Numbered from the stretch's first letter, positions 12,798 through 25,199 are shown. The stretch: 64,000 nt of DNA from Phoronis australis (GCA_002633005.1 NMRA01000019.1:120039-184038), one strand, 5' to 3'. The notes: generated from the sequence alone by a model not told the origin. Numbers and translations are program-made.

Positions 12798-13422
12798 TTG
12801 TGATTCCGATGGAGACTCTGATTAACCTCCATAAACCCGGCAATTTGAGTTTGTTACATAAGTATAGTTGACTGATCCATTTTGTTATCTTTAAGTGTTG
12901 GTTTGTTCGCACATATTTATAAAGACGTCTGTTAGCATTAGAGTCATAGGGAAACGCTGTCTCTAGTATGTTTCTATGTGGCCAATAAAAGGTTTGACTG
13001 TTTGCACTGTCTCTTTGTTTATCTATGCTTGGTGAAATACACGTAGTTATTAATATAGTACCACTGGTACGATTCTGATGTCTGACAGGTACGAATTACA
13101 AAACCGGTCATGTGAATCGTACTTTTATTGACTTTTCTACAACCGTGTTTTGCAGCTAAAACATAATCATTATTCTTCTAAATCACATGTGCGGTTATAC
13201 GTGTGAGATAGCTCCCGATTCCGTGGCTAGTTCAACGTGGCGTACAGAGGGGTGCATCCTTAAGTGGTACGAAACCAGTAACTTTCCCCTACGTGAGTCG
13301 TATAGTTGGGGTATTGTCGGAGCCAGCTACAAGGCCGGGTGTGATAAGAGAGTGACGTCATGAGGAAATAACCAGCGCTGAGCTAACATATGATCGGATC
13401 ATTCGGAAGGTATCAGTTCAAA

Positions 13423-13534
13423 ATGGGTGTCCTGGAACCCATTTTCAGCTTCTTTTGCTTAGTTTTGTGTATCATGACCGTGAGAAGTTCCCCTGAGTGT
13501 CCAAAGCCCCGCAGAGGATGGCACTCCAGATCAG
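13423..13534 (+). CDS. Gene A exon 1, signal peptide
   Basis: The exon reads MGVLEPIFSFFCLVLCIMTV followed by a short cysteine-containing stretch, a good secretory signal. It ends in a strong donor (TCAG|GTAGGT) in phase 1, which matches the phase-1 acceptor of the lectin exon. It lies just downstream of the pogo-like element. Confidence 0.6.
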
Positions 13535-16500
13535 GTAGGTCTGGGATGACACGGTGTTACACGGCTTCTCAGTGTCATCTCTAGAGGCAGTAGGAACTTC
13601 AACAGGTGTCCTAAACGTACAATGACAAAATCCCATTATGCGTTTGAAGCCGATAAAACGCACGGAGTGGTTCTGAAATAAACAGACATTGTGTGTTAGG
13701 TGACCTATATAAGTTCTACTAGATGGCCTCAAACTTAAATTGTTAAGACAGAAAAGTCTACACTGATCAATAGTAGAGGTCATTTGTAAAGTCTTGCTAC
13801 CTGCATCACGATTGCCTATGGCGTTTATAGTTTCATGTACGTTTTCACGCTTTCATGGGCTTAGAACGAACAACAGAAGTCGCTATTCGTTGTTTTGGCA
13901 ATCGAAGACTGTCGTCTCGGAATATTAACCAGCACCGCCATGTAAACTGGCTTTGCATTCAATGCCATCAGGCTCCAGGAAAAATCACTGACAAGGAAAT
14001 TTTATCATTCTACAACAATACATTATGCCAGATAGAACTCGTAACTTATAAAATAAGGCTAAAGCTGCATTTCCTCATGTTTAGCTGGCTTATCAAAAAC
14101 GAAAATCGTATTTATTAGGTCTTATACTCTAACAAAATCAGTCTCTATAATCCTTGCCTTGACAGGGTTTTCTTTCCGTTACCGGCTCAAACCACAGGCA
14201 ATGCATGTACATGCGTCATTTTTGAATTCGTTATTTTGGGATTAGACAACCCAGGGAGCGTTTTTTCGAGACACTATTGGTTTCTATGTTCTTATCGGTA
14301 CCAGTAAACCTAACTATAGAAATTGGTGACAGCTTTGAAAGTAGCGCTCATTTTCCAATGGAATGGAGTTCATTTAACAGTCATGAATTAATGTCACTCG
14401 AATATTATTTACAAATGGAATAAAGATTTTGGCGGAAAGAGAAAAGACAGTGTTTAGGACATGATTAAACTGAGAAAACCCCGCATGACGTCAGGCATTA
14501 AACTAGGCGAATGGGCAAATCATTTCGAGTCACTCTATGATTACAGATAGCTTTGTAATGACTAAACTATTGACAATGAGCTTGACAGAGAAGTAGTATT
14601 GGACGAGATTATTACATCAACTGTATGAAAGGCGGCAAATCGCCTGGACTTGAAAACATAAGACTTTTGTGTATTACTGTACTAATTCAAGAATGTTACA
14701 CGTGGTATTTGTATTATCCAAGTGAGTGGAAAAAATCATTAGTTGTACCAATTTTCAAAGGAGGTACTCACACATGTCAGGAGCATACCCTTGATTCAAG
14801 TAGTAGCAAAACGTTTTGAAAAGATAGTTTGTGTTAGATTGCAAAAAAAACAGAACGAAATGAAATCATAAGTATGTCTCAAATTGAATATCGAGGAGGG
14901 TTTATAGCACGATAGATCATGGTTTGTTGATTGATATTTTGATTACTGAATACCTAACGAAGGAGGAAGGCAGATTTTTTATGCATTTGCGGATCTTAAG
15001 TCTTCGTTTGATTGTGTATAAAGGAATGTATTACTTTTAAAGCTTAGACAGATATCACAAAATTGAGGATAAAATGTACCAGATGGGACCGTGCGATTCA
15101 CGTACAATGTACAACCAGGTGTGTTAGGCTTAGTTATACCACGCATACGGACGTATTTGACTGTACCAACAAACTCATACAGGGTCACAATTATCATCAT
15201 TTCTATTCATTCTTGTTGTTAAGGAGTAAGGGAGCAAGGACTGAAAGTTTCAAATATAGAATGGGATATCTCTTGGTGTGGTGGAGTTTTTAATTTTAGT
15301 ATTGTTTGCTCATGATTTGATCCTATTTTCGGTTTGTATAGTCAACCTACAAAGAAACCTGAATGGGTTGTATCAATATTGCTAAAGGTGGACACTTGCA
15401 GTTATCTTAGTTAAGACAAACATTTTTTTTAAAGAGGTGGCATTGCTGAAAAAATGAAAGGTGGTTTGGCGGCACAGTTCCCATTAGCATAATGGAGGCG
15501 CACAAATATCTAATTGTCATTACCTTTATTTCTAAGGGATCTTGGGAGTTGGCCCTAGCGCTGCCAAACAGGGAAAACAACTGGTCGATTGAGAAATGTT
15601 TCGTTGAGCATCTAAGTGAGCTTAAAGTTGTTTGATTGTAAAATCTAACCCGCACTGTTACATTATGGTTGTGAAATCTTGTGATTTAACCAAGGTTTTG
15701 ATGTTGAGAAAGTACATTCACAATACTGTAAAGAGATTTTAAATATGTCAAAGTCATCAATTGTTAATGTCAAAAGAAGTAAATTCGGAATGTATTCCCT
15801 ACTGCCAATATAATATAATAGACTTGTCAAGAATAACCATTATTATAAATGACATTTGAATATGGTTGAAATCAACGACAAGACGGGCTGGGTAACGATG
15901 TTAAAAAGTACTATTTTACTTCCGCGTTAGTGCATTATGGTACAATCAGGATGCTGGGGTCGAGTCTAGATATCTTTCACTTTTTAGGTGCAGGGATATT
16001 GATCAGCAGAAGTATATTAGAGCTCAAGTTCGATGCTCTGTGCATTCACTGGTGATTGAAGTACGTGTATGTGTAGGACGAAATTCAGGTCACCCTTGGT
16101 ATGAGAGGCTATCTATATACTGTATCCTATTTGTGTTCAGCCAACATTAGTTTCACTTTTGCTTAGAATGTCCCTGTTACACTGACCTAAGAGATGAATA
16201 CCTAACCGAAATATATGCGACACCAAGCGTAGACAAGTTGAATCACGAAGCCAATGCAAAATCAAACTGCGGCATATCTGTAAATTTATTTGTTATGCAT
16301 TTAAAAGAAGACGTGAACAGCGTTCAGTTTCCACATAGGCTTATTCTCGTGCTACCTTACTTATATTTGGTGTTGTACTGTAATAAAGGCCTGTATACTA
16401 TTTTAATTTTTCTTTTAATACTAGTAATAATTAAGACCTAGTCTGAGTAATCGTAGCAAACAGCATGTCATTACACTTGAATGCTACTTACAGTTGTATA

Positions 16501-19500
16501 AGTATTGGAGTTCTCGCATGAAGTATTTTCCTTTTTTGTTATTTTCTTTTTTCTTTCATGTTCTTTCAGTTCTCTGTTTTCCAATGTTGTATACAGAGAT
16601 TTGTTTCTTAAGTGATGGTGACACAGAGGAAGAATTTTTGTTCATGATAACTATTCTCTTCACTAGTTTCTTGTTCAGTCTAGTCAGCATTTTTTAAAAG
16701 TGGCGGCAAGTACATGAGTACTTCAGCTATCACCCTCTCCATGTTCACGTTGCTGCATCACTTCATGTAACCTTGTGTGCGTTTTGTGGTTATTCGGATG
16801 TTTAGTGATGACGTACATGCCACTATTATGACGCGTTTGGACCGCAAATAGGAATAGAAGTACACAGTCACATCCCATTTTCAAAAAAGGCAGGTCTTGA
16901 TTTTTTCTCCGATTCAGGTAACCACGGGGGCAATTTGGCACTTTTACAAACTTACATGTATGTTTGCAATCATCATGACATTTCATAGCTTGCTTACTCT
17001 TGCTTTTGTGCATGCAGCTTTTCAAAAAAAGGACTGGATTCTGAAATTGATGCGGGTGGATATTTTTTAGGCCGGTGAGCTTTTGTGGTCTTAATCTGTG
17101 TCTACACTCTTTTTTATCCCATTTTCAAGATCGTACTGAGAACTACCATGGTGTGACAGGGTCCTCAAATTCAACTGAAAGCGTTTTCAATTGCTTTCCC
17201 CTTTCATCTTTTTAGAAACACGTCACCAGTTCCAGATAAAAGTTGCAAGAAATTGCCATGGAGGATACGCGTGTATGCAGTGTTGGTCTGGCTGGATTGT
17301 TATACTTTCGTTTAACTACAGAGAGACAAATAATGATACATGTCAACCACATTTCAATCCAGTAAGCGCAAGGATAACTACCGTCATCCACGCATATATG
17401 TGTTCCTGTAAAGACGTGTGCAGTGTTGGACCTATTGAATTGAAGCAGCTAAATTTCAATTTGTTGGAAGTGTTTTATACCTGTGTCGAAGGTAAAATAA
17501 TGATTTAGAGATTAACTTCCAACGACCTTTCATCTTACACACCGCTTATCTTGACGTTTATCCGACACAAGTCTTTTAAATTAAAAAGGGACTTTTACTG
17601 ATTCTCTTCCAATACAACAAAGAGAGTAATTAGTGCTATATGTTTATTCCGTTGCGTGTTTAGCATTTTAATAAACAATTGTAAAATAACTGGTCATGAA
17701 ATCTCCAAAAAGGATAACACAAATGGACAATTAATTTACGATTGCCTACCGAAAATCACGGCTCCATGGTATCCATTACTGAACAAGTATATATGCAACA
17801 GCAAAGATAAAATGTCGAATTGGAAAAATGTCTGTCGGTAAAGTAGTCTATTGAACAGGTGGGCGCTGCATTGAAGACAAATCATTATAACCCTGCATGT
17901 ATAATTGGCACGAGAAATTAAAAGACGATGCCATTTTAAGGCAATGTTTTCTGATCACAATATTTGTAAGAGAACAATAGATGTTTTACCTCTTCTCTAC
18001 AATCTCCCTAAATACATGCTAATGCATTTCAGATAACCAAATGTTCAACCTAAGCCACACAGACAACAATGTCCGCTCGGCAACAAAAGGCTTGCTAAAA
18101 TCCCCTCACTACCCCTCGATTGATTACATGACGCGCCTGTCCTGTGTAATCTCGTCCGACGAAAAAGTCAGTTTGTGGATTGTTCATGTGAGTGTCGAGG
18201 ACAAGCAGGATTTCAAATCTTTATGTGTAAGATCGAGGGAGGGACTCAGCGTGTGCGCCAAGAACAGGTCTATGATAATTTCTCGAACCAGTTTGCCAGA
18301 ACCACATATTACAAGTACGGAAATCTTCCTGGAACTTAATGTCATAGATGGTTGTTCAATCAAGGGGAAAGTTGCGATTCTATTTAAAGGTAAGTCAACT
18401 TATTTCATCAATTTTCATGTAATATCATGTCGATGGAAACGCTGCAGATGACAATTCGCGATGAATTTTTATGTTGGTGTGGGCGACTTTACTTGGAAAT
18501 TATCCAGTTTTATAACAAAACCACACATTTTTCTTGGCTTCTTGTCAGCTCGAATTCATACGTAGTTCTCAATAAGAGATTTTTTTCTTCATTTTCAAGA
18601 AAACATATAAGCTAGGCAAGCCCCTGTCGCATACGATGTGCAAGTGAAGAAACGTTCGTTGAAAGTTTTGCATTCAAAGTCACATTTGTGGTGCGACTCA
18701 ATTGCCATACGACAACGGTGGGACTTCTCCACGACTATCGTACTTCTGCCAAAATGTTTTATCAAATAACCGTGCGCTTACACGGGAGAGGCAGCAAAGC
18801 AAATATTCCCAACAATAATGCGAACTCCGCATGTTGAATTTTAGTCATAACGTACGACAGTCGCAGGACGGCGACACTTTGTCGAACATTCGCATATCTT
18901 TGATACGTCTAACGTAAGCCGATCGTAAAACGATCCCTATTAAATTTGAGGATCTTAAATTACTCGAACTTCCTATGACATGTGTGCGTTTGTTGTGCAA
19001 TAGTCGCACGACATCATACGACGGTCCTACAATATAAATCTGTCGTAGAAATTGAGTGTAAAGTTTCATGTACGAGATTACAACTGCTTCAGAGCTCACG
19101 TGACCTCCAGACCAATTTCTCATTGGATATAATGAATACGGTCGTAAAACATGAGCGAAGTCTAGGTCGTAATTACGAACGACTCTTTCATTAAAACACC
19201 CACGATAGTTAACGGTAGAATTGCAAATTTACTTTCTATGAATGTTGAATACTAAGTAACGTGCCGTTTCTGAACGTAGCTACAAAGCCGAAGTCTGTCA
19301 ACATAACCTGCAGACAGCCGCCACCCATTACTGGTACACGTAGCACTGTGTCTACAACGCAAAGAATCAGGTACATTTACATGGAGTTATCAATTTGCTG
19401 AGCGGTAAATGGTGGTTTTTATAGAGAGGTTTTGTCGGTGAGTGAGCAGTTGAATCATAATGCTTTTAAAAATGTGCCTGTTTGTGATCAGGTTATGTGG

Positions 19501-22500
19501 CATAATAGAGATATAACACTTAATAGTAAGTCACTATATTATAAAGATTTTGCTAAGAATGGACTATGTCTCATCAATGACTTTTTTGATGCTGAAAATA
19601 AGCTTTTATCGTTAGAGGTGCACAGTGCAAAATAGAAATTAAAAGATTTTCAAATTCTGAGTTTTAATTCAATATCTATTATTTCATCTAGAAATATTGC
19701 TTAAACTCATCAGAGATTGGTTGGCTGCAACAATAAAATTTGCTTGGATTATAATAAAATTTAAAAAGAAAAAATCACAGATATTTTGTTGCAGAAGTAT
19801 TGCAAAGAAACAGACAACTATGAAATTTGTTGCAGCATTATTTCAAACATGATATTAAAACATTATTCCTTGCCTTTTACACTTCCCCTAGATCCGTGCA
19901 TTAAATCTTTTAAGTATATGTTGTTACATAACAGAGTGTATACTAACTCTTTGTTATATAAGATGAAGATTGGTAATTCAGATAAATGTCCCTATTGTAA
20001 TCTAGTGCAGAATACTGAACACATGTTTTTCTATTGTGATGTAGTGCAAAGATTGTTGATTAATGTTCAGGATATTTTGACATCTTCCCTTAAAGAAGAA
20101 TAACCAAGAATGAATTCATGTTTTGCCATTTGAGTTCTCCTGAATTCTCCCTGTTGATTAATTATGCTATCACTGTCGCCCATTGTTTTATTTACTTACT
20201 TAACAAACAGCAGTTGCATCCACATCGGTCTGCCTTTAAGTTATTCATGTCCAAATATCTTAAAATTACGATATTTGAATTTCAAAAACAAAAAGAACCG
20301 GACAACATTAAAATAAGAATGTGGGAGAGACTCAGCACTGTCATGCAATGAATCTGTTATATACTAAATTCATGTATTGTTTCGTGGTATTTCTATTAAA
20401 TGATGAAGTGTGTGAATGAGTGTGTGTGTGTCTATGAGAGTGAAAGTCCTCACCCCTTTTCCTTGTTCACCCTTTAAAAATTATAAGTGTATATTGTTGA
20501 AGAATAAATATATAATGTAAAAAAAGAAATCACTGAGCACGATTTTTTGCTTCTCCAAGTAAAGTTCTAAAACATCTTCTTTCTTATTCAACACGAATTG
20601 ATGTCAATGAAAAGACATAAAACAAAAATACCATTTTGTTTCATTTATTCCATTCCTTGTACATGTAGTGGTATGTGTTTTAGTCAAATAGTGTCACAAC
20701 CAAAGGAAACATTGAATAAAAACACACTCACCATGCACTTTGTTGGTGCTTGTAACTACGGCTCATAGCATAATTTGTTTCCGACAATATTTCATAACCA
20801 AACTGTCAACAAATTCAACGACATCAGTTAAAAGACTAGAGTCCACAGCCACGCCCACCTCCAGTTACAGCAGTGTTTTAACACTGACACAAACTGAGTC
20901 AGCCTCTGGGTAACTTTCTCTTTTTTGAAGTACTGGTTGTTTCGCTATGTCTCGGTTCGCCTTATATGGATTCGTTACCAACAAACTGCGTACATGGAGT
21001 TAACGTATTGTAAAACAAGGAAGTTTTTGAAGAGCATGTTTGAGCTGGTGCTTTTTTCTTATTCTTGTGCTATAGAAATTTCGAAGACATATTGCTCTTA
21101 TAGGTATGCAGTCAAAACAAGAAATTTATTGTCATAACTTCAGAACTGGGAAGAATACTCTCACCAAGTCGTTGACGTCAAATGGAAAACACTTGTCGAC
21201 AACACCGACCAATAATTACAGCTTCGTTTCCTCACCAACCAATGTTATTTCTACCTCAACGTAAGGCTTTTTGGTTTGCTTCGCCGTTACTGTGAATTTT
21301 TATTTTGTTTTGATTAAAAATTCAGGCTACGTAATGCCGAATGCACATTCTAAATCAACATAATATTGAGCATTATATTATAATGGTCTGTAGGCTACGG
21401 ATATTTTAGCAGTCTTAAACAAAGATGCCTTTTCATTATTGACTTTGTTGGTCTTGATAGTTAGCGGCAGGGAACTCTTCAGAGTCCCACTACAAAATAT
21501 TGTATTCCACATAGACGTGGGTGTCATTTTAAACACACATTCATGTCATGTCTTTTTGTTTTCCTGTCTCTTGGTTATATTTCCCCCTCTAGACGTCCAA
21601 ACTATTGGTAGGCAACGCGCAGCTCTCACTAGTCATCAACAACTACGTTGAACTAAAGAATGATTGACAGCTATGTGATTGCATAATGTGAGAGAAATGT
21701 TAAGGTCAGAACAATAAATTGTATTTTTCAGTATCGCTCCTCTTTTCAACAATTCGGGTCAAACTATGTCTCCGGTGGAAGGTAAAAGGTTTTATCTACT
21801 CTTGATATGATTAGCAAGGCATTCCTGATATGGGTATTAATGCTAACCGTTGTATACCGTTTCATCAGACGGTTGTCGTATGTAATAATGTATCAGTCTG
21901 ATCGTTTGCATTTATGATTTATATACTTTGAAGCTTCAAAAACATATCTGTGTTTGTCCACGTTTTCTAGGCATCTTGTATTGAGCTAATGGGCCAAAGA
22001 AAGCGTGAGCTCCTGGCGCAGTATGTGTTGACGTGGAAAAACGATTACTAAAGATCGTCATAAAACTTTATCAACTAAATAGTGAGACGTTTATCGTGTT
22101 GCAGCACCACTCATAGCCGGAAGTGTCGGGGCTGCTGTTGGCGTCACCACAGTACTGTCTGTTTTAATCACGTGCCTCGTCTACAGGTAATTAACATCGC
22201 GATGTTGTTAACGTTTTGGGTACCGGGACCCGTTTCTTCAAAGGTCGTAAGTCCAGTCTTTTAACGGTCGTAAATGCACGCAGTTCTTTAAAGGGACATT
22301 AGCGGGGAGGAAAGTTATTTTGTGTCATGACCCTAGGTGCGGATTCGAACCAACCTCGTTTCGACCTCCAGCGCGCAGTCTGCTTGGCGCAAGTTCCTGA
22401 CAGTATTAACTTCCTGATTTGGAAAGTCACGTGAGCTTACTTGCCTGGTAGGCATTCTTAGGTTCGCAAGTAAAAAAGCTGTAGAGATTACAGAAACACC

Positions 22501-23871
22501 GTTGATTTGTTTTTTAGTTAAAATTCTGTACACTGGGAATTATTCTAAGTCTCCTATAAGGAGTATAATAAGTGTGCAATGTGCAAGGTAATACAATTCC
22601 TTCGATTAATACCAGTACAGCATACACAGCGGAGAATGAGGCTATGAAGGTGTTGCCGTTGACATGAAATTATGAATGAAAAATCGTAGCGGCGAAGGTA
22701 CCGACCTGCACACTTGTTGGGCGGTCCAGATTTCGTATGACCTTTCCATAAAGCCTCTTGTTCAGGAAACAGCTGGACCGTGACAACCATAATGCATCAT
22801 CAACTGAAACTACTGAGCCCGCCGTGATAGGCTAATAACCCTGACTTGAGGCAATAAATGAACTGCCAGTTCTTCTGAAGCCTTGAAATCATTTCTAAGG
22901 TGAGAGAAAAACAAGATGGGACAGATTCTGTAACAGTAAGTGGCCTGAACCGAATATTGATGCTCGACAAGGGGCGCAGATTTTTGCACCTTTAAAAATG
23001 TTTCTGTTTTCTTGAGAGTAAAAATCAGTTTATTTTTTGTTTTGCTAGACGCAGACGACGAAGCACTTCAGCTGAAAAGGAAACAGAACTTGCTGACAAC
23101 CCGATCTACGAAGGAGGGCCGCGTGAACATAGTTCGCTGGATGAACAAATAACAAACCAGTCAACATACCAAGTTCTGAACAAAGACATATACACACAAT
23201 TGGACAGGAATACTGTTGATATTAAGGCGAATTGTAATGACCAATTAACATACCAGTCAACATATCAAGTTCTGAACAAAGACATTTACACACAACTGGA
23301 CAGGAATACTGTTGACACTAAGGCAAATTGCAAAGGGCCAGAAGGAGTGAATGGTGATAAAAACTCCAATCATCTACCACCCACTTATGAGGCATTCCAA
23401 CTGACCGATGGCTGTAACGAAGATTATCAAACGCCAAAGAAATCTGTTGACAGCTCTGAATACACGCAGCTTAACTTTGCCCACGAAGACAACTCGGGGT
23501 CCATAAACGAGCAATCCAACTCGATGTACTCCGATCTTGAGTCTGACAAAGAAAGAAAAATCAAAATCTTTTATTCTGCTAACCGCGATGTGACAACGGA
23601 AAATGATTACTTTGTTTTAGAAACACACTCGGATCAAATTGGTGGCTTGAACGAAACAGAGACAGAGCCAGTATACTTCGAAATGGAAAAAGAGGGTACG
23701 GAAAAGGAGACCGGCAATCATTACTTTGTTTCGGACAAGGAAGACAACCGAGACGTCAGCTCTGACCCAACATACTTCGAACTTGAACAAAATCAAGCTG
23801 CGATTTCCAGTCCGAAACCGGACGAGAATGATTACTTTGTTTTGGAATCTGACAATCCCCATGTCAGATGA
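13423..23871 (+). CDS. Receptor gene A: SUEL-like lectin / CUB-like / transmembrane / tyrosine-rich tail
   Basis: Five exons join in frame: 13423-13534, 17216-17491, 18033-18389, 22105-22186, 23049-23871, giving 550 codons with stop. Predicted order: signal peptide (residues 1-25), SUEL-like lectin domain (38-129), CUB-like domain (130-248), one membrane helix (about 249-275), basic stop-transfer RRRR, and a 274-residue cytoplasmic tail with 16 tyrosines. Extracellular exon junctions are all phase 1, as usual for shuffled domains. The tail has an NPxY motif, several YxxL motifs that fit the ITIM consensus, and a YxxM motif, so it probably recruits SH2/PTB proteins. Gene B (28647-40485) is a tandem paralogue. 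Ligand and function are unknown. The first exon is the least certain part; an in-frame ATG also occurs at 13390. Exon boundaries rest on splice sites, phase and comparison with B. Confidence 0.75.
14600..16440 (+). mobile_element. Degenerate LINE in gene A intron 1
   Basis: Broken frames give KGGKSPGLENI, PSEWKKSLVVPIFKGG, QIEYREGFIARDHGLL and, near 16150-16250, HFCLECPCYTDLRDEYLTE. These correspond to reverse transcriptase palm motifs and the C-terminal cysteine/histidine motif of non-LTR retrotransposons. Stops and frameshifts are frequent, and no endonuclease domain is recognisable. Confidence 0.7.
17216..17491 (+). CDS. Gene A exon 2, SUEL-like lectin domain
   Basis: A symmetric phase 1-1 exon of 92 codons after a pyrimidine-rich acceptor (CATCTTTTTAG). 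Eight cysteines, the segment IVILSFNYRETNNDTC (SUEL usually has I-x-V-x-S-A-N-Y-G-R) and the end LLEVFYTCVEG (SUEL KYLxVxYxC) identify a diverged Gal_Lectin domain. The canonical YGR and DPC residues are not kept, so sugar specificity cannot be inferred. Confidence 0.75.
18033..18389 (+). CDS. Gene A exon 3, CUB-like domain
   Basis: A phase 1-1 exon of 119 codons between TTTCAG and a GTAAGT donor. The start GLLKSPHYPS followed by LSCVISSDEKVSLWIVHVSVED matches the CUB opening (G-x-x-x-SPxYP ... C-x-W-x-I). It has four cysteines and lacks the usual first CUB cysteine, so it is called CUB-like. Confidence 0.7.
19400..20527 (+). mobile_element. 3' fragment of a LINE in gene A intron 3
   Basis: Frames at 19432, 19786 and 20118 together read like the C-terminus of a non-LTR reverse transcriptase: FKYMLLHNRVYTNSLLYKM, then the zf-RVT motif DKCPYCNLVQNTEHMFFYC, then a helical end. 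The 3' untranslated part ends in an A-rich tail near 20520. The 5' part is missing, as in 5'-truncated insertions. Confidence 0.75.
22105..22186 (+). CDS. Gene A exon 4, transmembrane segment
   Basis: An 82-base exon encoding APLIAGSVGAAVGVTTVLSV and LITCLVYR, a single membrane helix. It enters in phase 1 and leaves in phase 2. Gene B has an exon of exactly the same length and phases with a similar helix. Confidence 0.85.
22325..22420 (-). repeat. tRNA-like SINE remnant
   Basis: On the minus strand the sequence contains GGTTCGAATCC, a consensus Pol III B box, about 50 bp downstream of a poor A-box-like segment. No tRNA cloverleaf can be folded by eye, so this is at most a tRNA-derived repeat. 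Confidence 0.3.
23049..23871 (+). CDS. Gene A exon 5, cytoplasmic tail with many tyrosine motifs
   Basis: The exon starts after GTTTTGCTAG and supplies the basic RRRR segment, then ETELADNPIYEGG (NPxY). A 32-codon unit containing STYQVLNKDIYTQLDRN is tandemly repeated (about 23154-23237 and 23250-23333). Further on are TYEAFQL, EYTQLNF, MYSDL and an alternating series DYFVLE, VYFEME, HYFVSD, TYFELE, DYFVLE. SxYxxL, the ITIM consensus, fits STYQVL, SEYTQL and SMYSDL. VYFEM is a YxxM, a typical PI3-kinase SH2 site. YQVL and YTQL are separated by 4 residues, shorter than the 6-8 of a classical ITAM. The exon ends in TGA at 23869-23871. Confidence 0.85.
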
Positions 23872-24100
23872 AAACGCAATGCCGTATTTTTATCCCAGTT
23901 GATAATTCGCGTATAGTTGTAGGAGCCTCATAATCTCTAAAGTATGCTAAACGGAACTGAAAACTGGTTTTGGGGTTTTTATCTTGGCGTTATATACATT
24001 TGCTTTAAAATGTGTTGATAGGCGTACAATATACAGGACAATTGGTACATTCAACCGACTCGCAGATAGTCATTGGGCACAAAGAACCGCAGTTCTCCTA

Positions 24101-24454
24101 GACAGTGATCACCGTCTCTAGCTGGCTCAGGAGATACAGTGGAGCTCCTCTAGCTACATGTAGGAGCTTCATACACGGGAAGCTTTTCTGTGAATTATGC
24201 CTCACCGATTTTGGGAACTGAACGAGAGACTGCTCGAAGAAACAGTTGGAGTATTTCTTCGAGTTGGAAGGAATTAATTACATCGACGGCCTCCTAAGGT
24301 ATCCCTCTATGCGCAAAATGTATTTATAACAAAGTGACTTTCATGTTTGAGTCAGTGTGAGGCATAATTCGCCGAAAAGCTTCCGGCGTATGAAGCTCCT
24401 ATAGGAGCTTCACCGTCTCTACTGGGCCAGCTCAGAGTGAAGGTTATCACTGTC
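24101..24454 (+). mobile_element. MITE family C, copy 2 (complete)
   Basis: The element begins GACAGTGATCACC and ends GGTTATCACTGTC, flanked by TA on both sides. The inverted halves extend inward through AGCTGGCTCAG / CTGGGCCAGCTCAG and GGAAGCTTTTC / GAAAAGCTTCC. Copies lie at 1016-1290 and 62990-63253. Confidence 0.7.
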
Positions 24455-24569
24455 TATAGTTCTACGCATCACGGTTCCTTAACACTGCAGTGAAGCATGT
24501 TTACCTAAAGCTTCCTTAAACCCGTGATTTCTGTCAAAAATCAGGTTTTGATTTACGCCGCTTCTATTA

Positions 24570-24762
24570 TCTGGCTCCATACTCAGTTTAGAAGTAATGG
24601 CATGGCTCGAGAAGAACGTTATTTCATCAGAACAAGCTTACAAAAGTTAAGGTCAGGACGTGATGGTAAAATTCATGAACTTGAAATGACGACCTGTCGG
24701 TTCTTTCCAAACCAAGAAATCGCATATATTTTAAGAAACAATTTGAGACCAATTTCCGGGTA
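24570..24762 (+). CDS. Unassigned exon-like open frame
   Basis: From an ATG at 24600 the frame reads MAREERYFIRTSLQKLRSGR and ends ILRNNLRPIS at a perfect donor (CCGG|GTAAGT, phase 2). The composition looks coding, but I recognise no family and cannot find a partner exon with confidence. It may be a relic of a mobile element. Confidence 0.25.
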
Positions 24763-24818
24763 AGTGGACACAAAACTTTTTAAGATAGAAAGCACGGGTT
24801 CAATGCCGCTTTATTAAC

Positions 24819-24957
24819 ATGGTCGGCGCAGCACTGAAAAAGTGGGGGGCTATAGCCCCCCAACCCCCTGTGGTGTACCACCCCTAGACCATGGGCGCCG
24901 GGGCACTGAAAAAATGGGGGGCTATAGCCCCCGAGCCTCCTATGGTGTTCCGCCCAT
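24819..24957. repeat. Two tandem copies of the GGGGCTATAGCCCC mini-element
   Basis: Units at 24819-24886 and 24891-24957 each contain CACTGAAAAA-(A/G)-TGGGGGGCTATAGCCCCC and imperfect ends related to the 80-bp element at 4101-4180. Their terminal inverted repeats are more decayed than in that copy. Confidence 0.7.
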
Positions 24958-25199
24958 GTGGAAGGGGCATTTCGCTATCAATGTTGACTGAAACGCTTAA
25001 GTTTAAGATTTAAAAACAATACCACGCTTATATGATCCTGAATTTTTGCCGAACAAGTCAACACCTCAAGTCATAGGTAATGCGCACATGTGTCCCATAA
25101 AATAAGAAACGTTTTCTTTAGTCGATTATGGTTTGTATGTTGTTGTTGCTAACGCAAATCGAGTCCTTTCACAATAAGGAAAGACAGATTTCATGAACT

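Larger units (their letters stand above)
10337..13289 (+). mobile_element. Dead pogo-like DNA transposon
   Basis: Terminal inverted repeats of 25 bp flank the region (10337-10361 and 13265-13289). They begin GGGGAAAGTTAC and agree at 23 of 25 positions. The right flank starts with TA, the usual pogo/Tc1 target, but the left flank is not TA. GGTACGA or its complement recurs inside both ends (near 10372, 11687, 11718, 11743, 13068, 13089), as expected of subterminal transposase-binding repeats. The interior holds a broken DDE_1 transposase and an inserted MITE pair at 10568-11523. The right end lies 134 bp before the proposed start codon of receptor gene A. Confidence 0.7.

Noticed and set aside
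16494-16697. Hydrophobic frame that could be an alternative signal peptide for gene A
   Set aside because: It lies next to the decayed LINE at 14600-16440 and has only a weak donor; the exon at 13423-13534 has a better signal and donor.
21732-21781. Possible extra exon of gene A between the CUB-like and membrane exons
   Set aside because: Its phases do not fit phase 1 on both sides, and gene B joins the same two exons directly.
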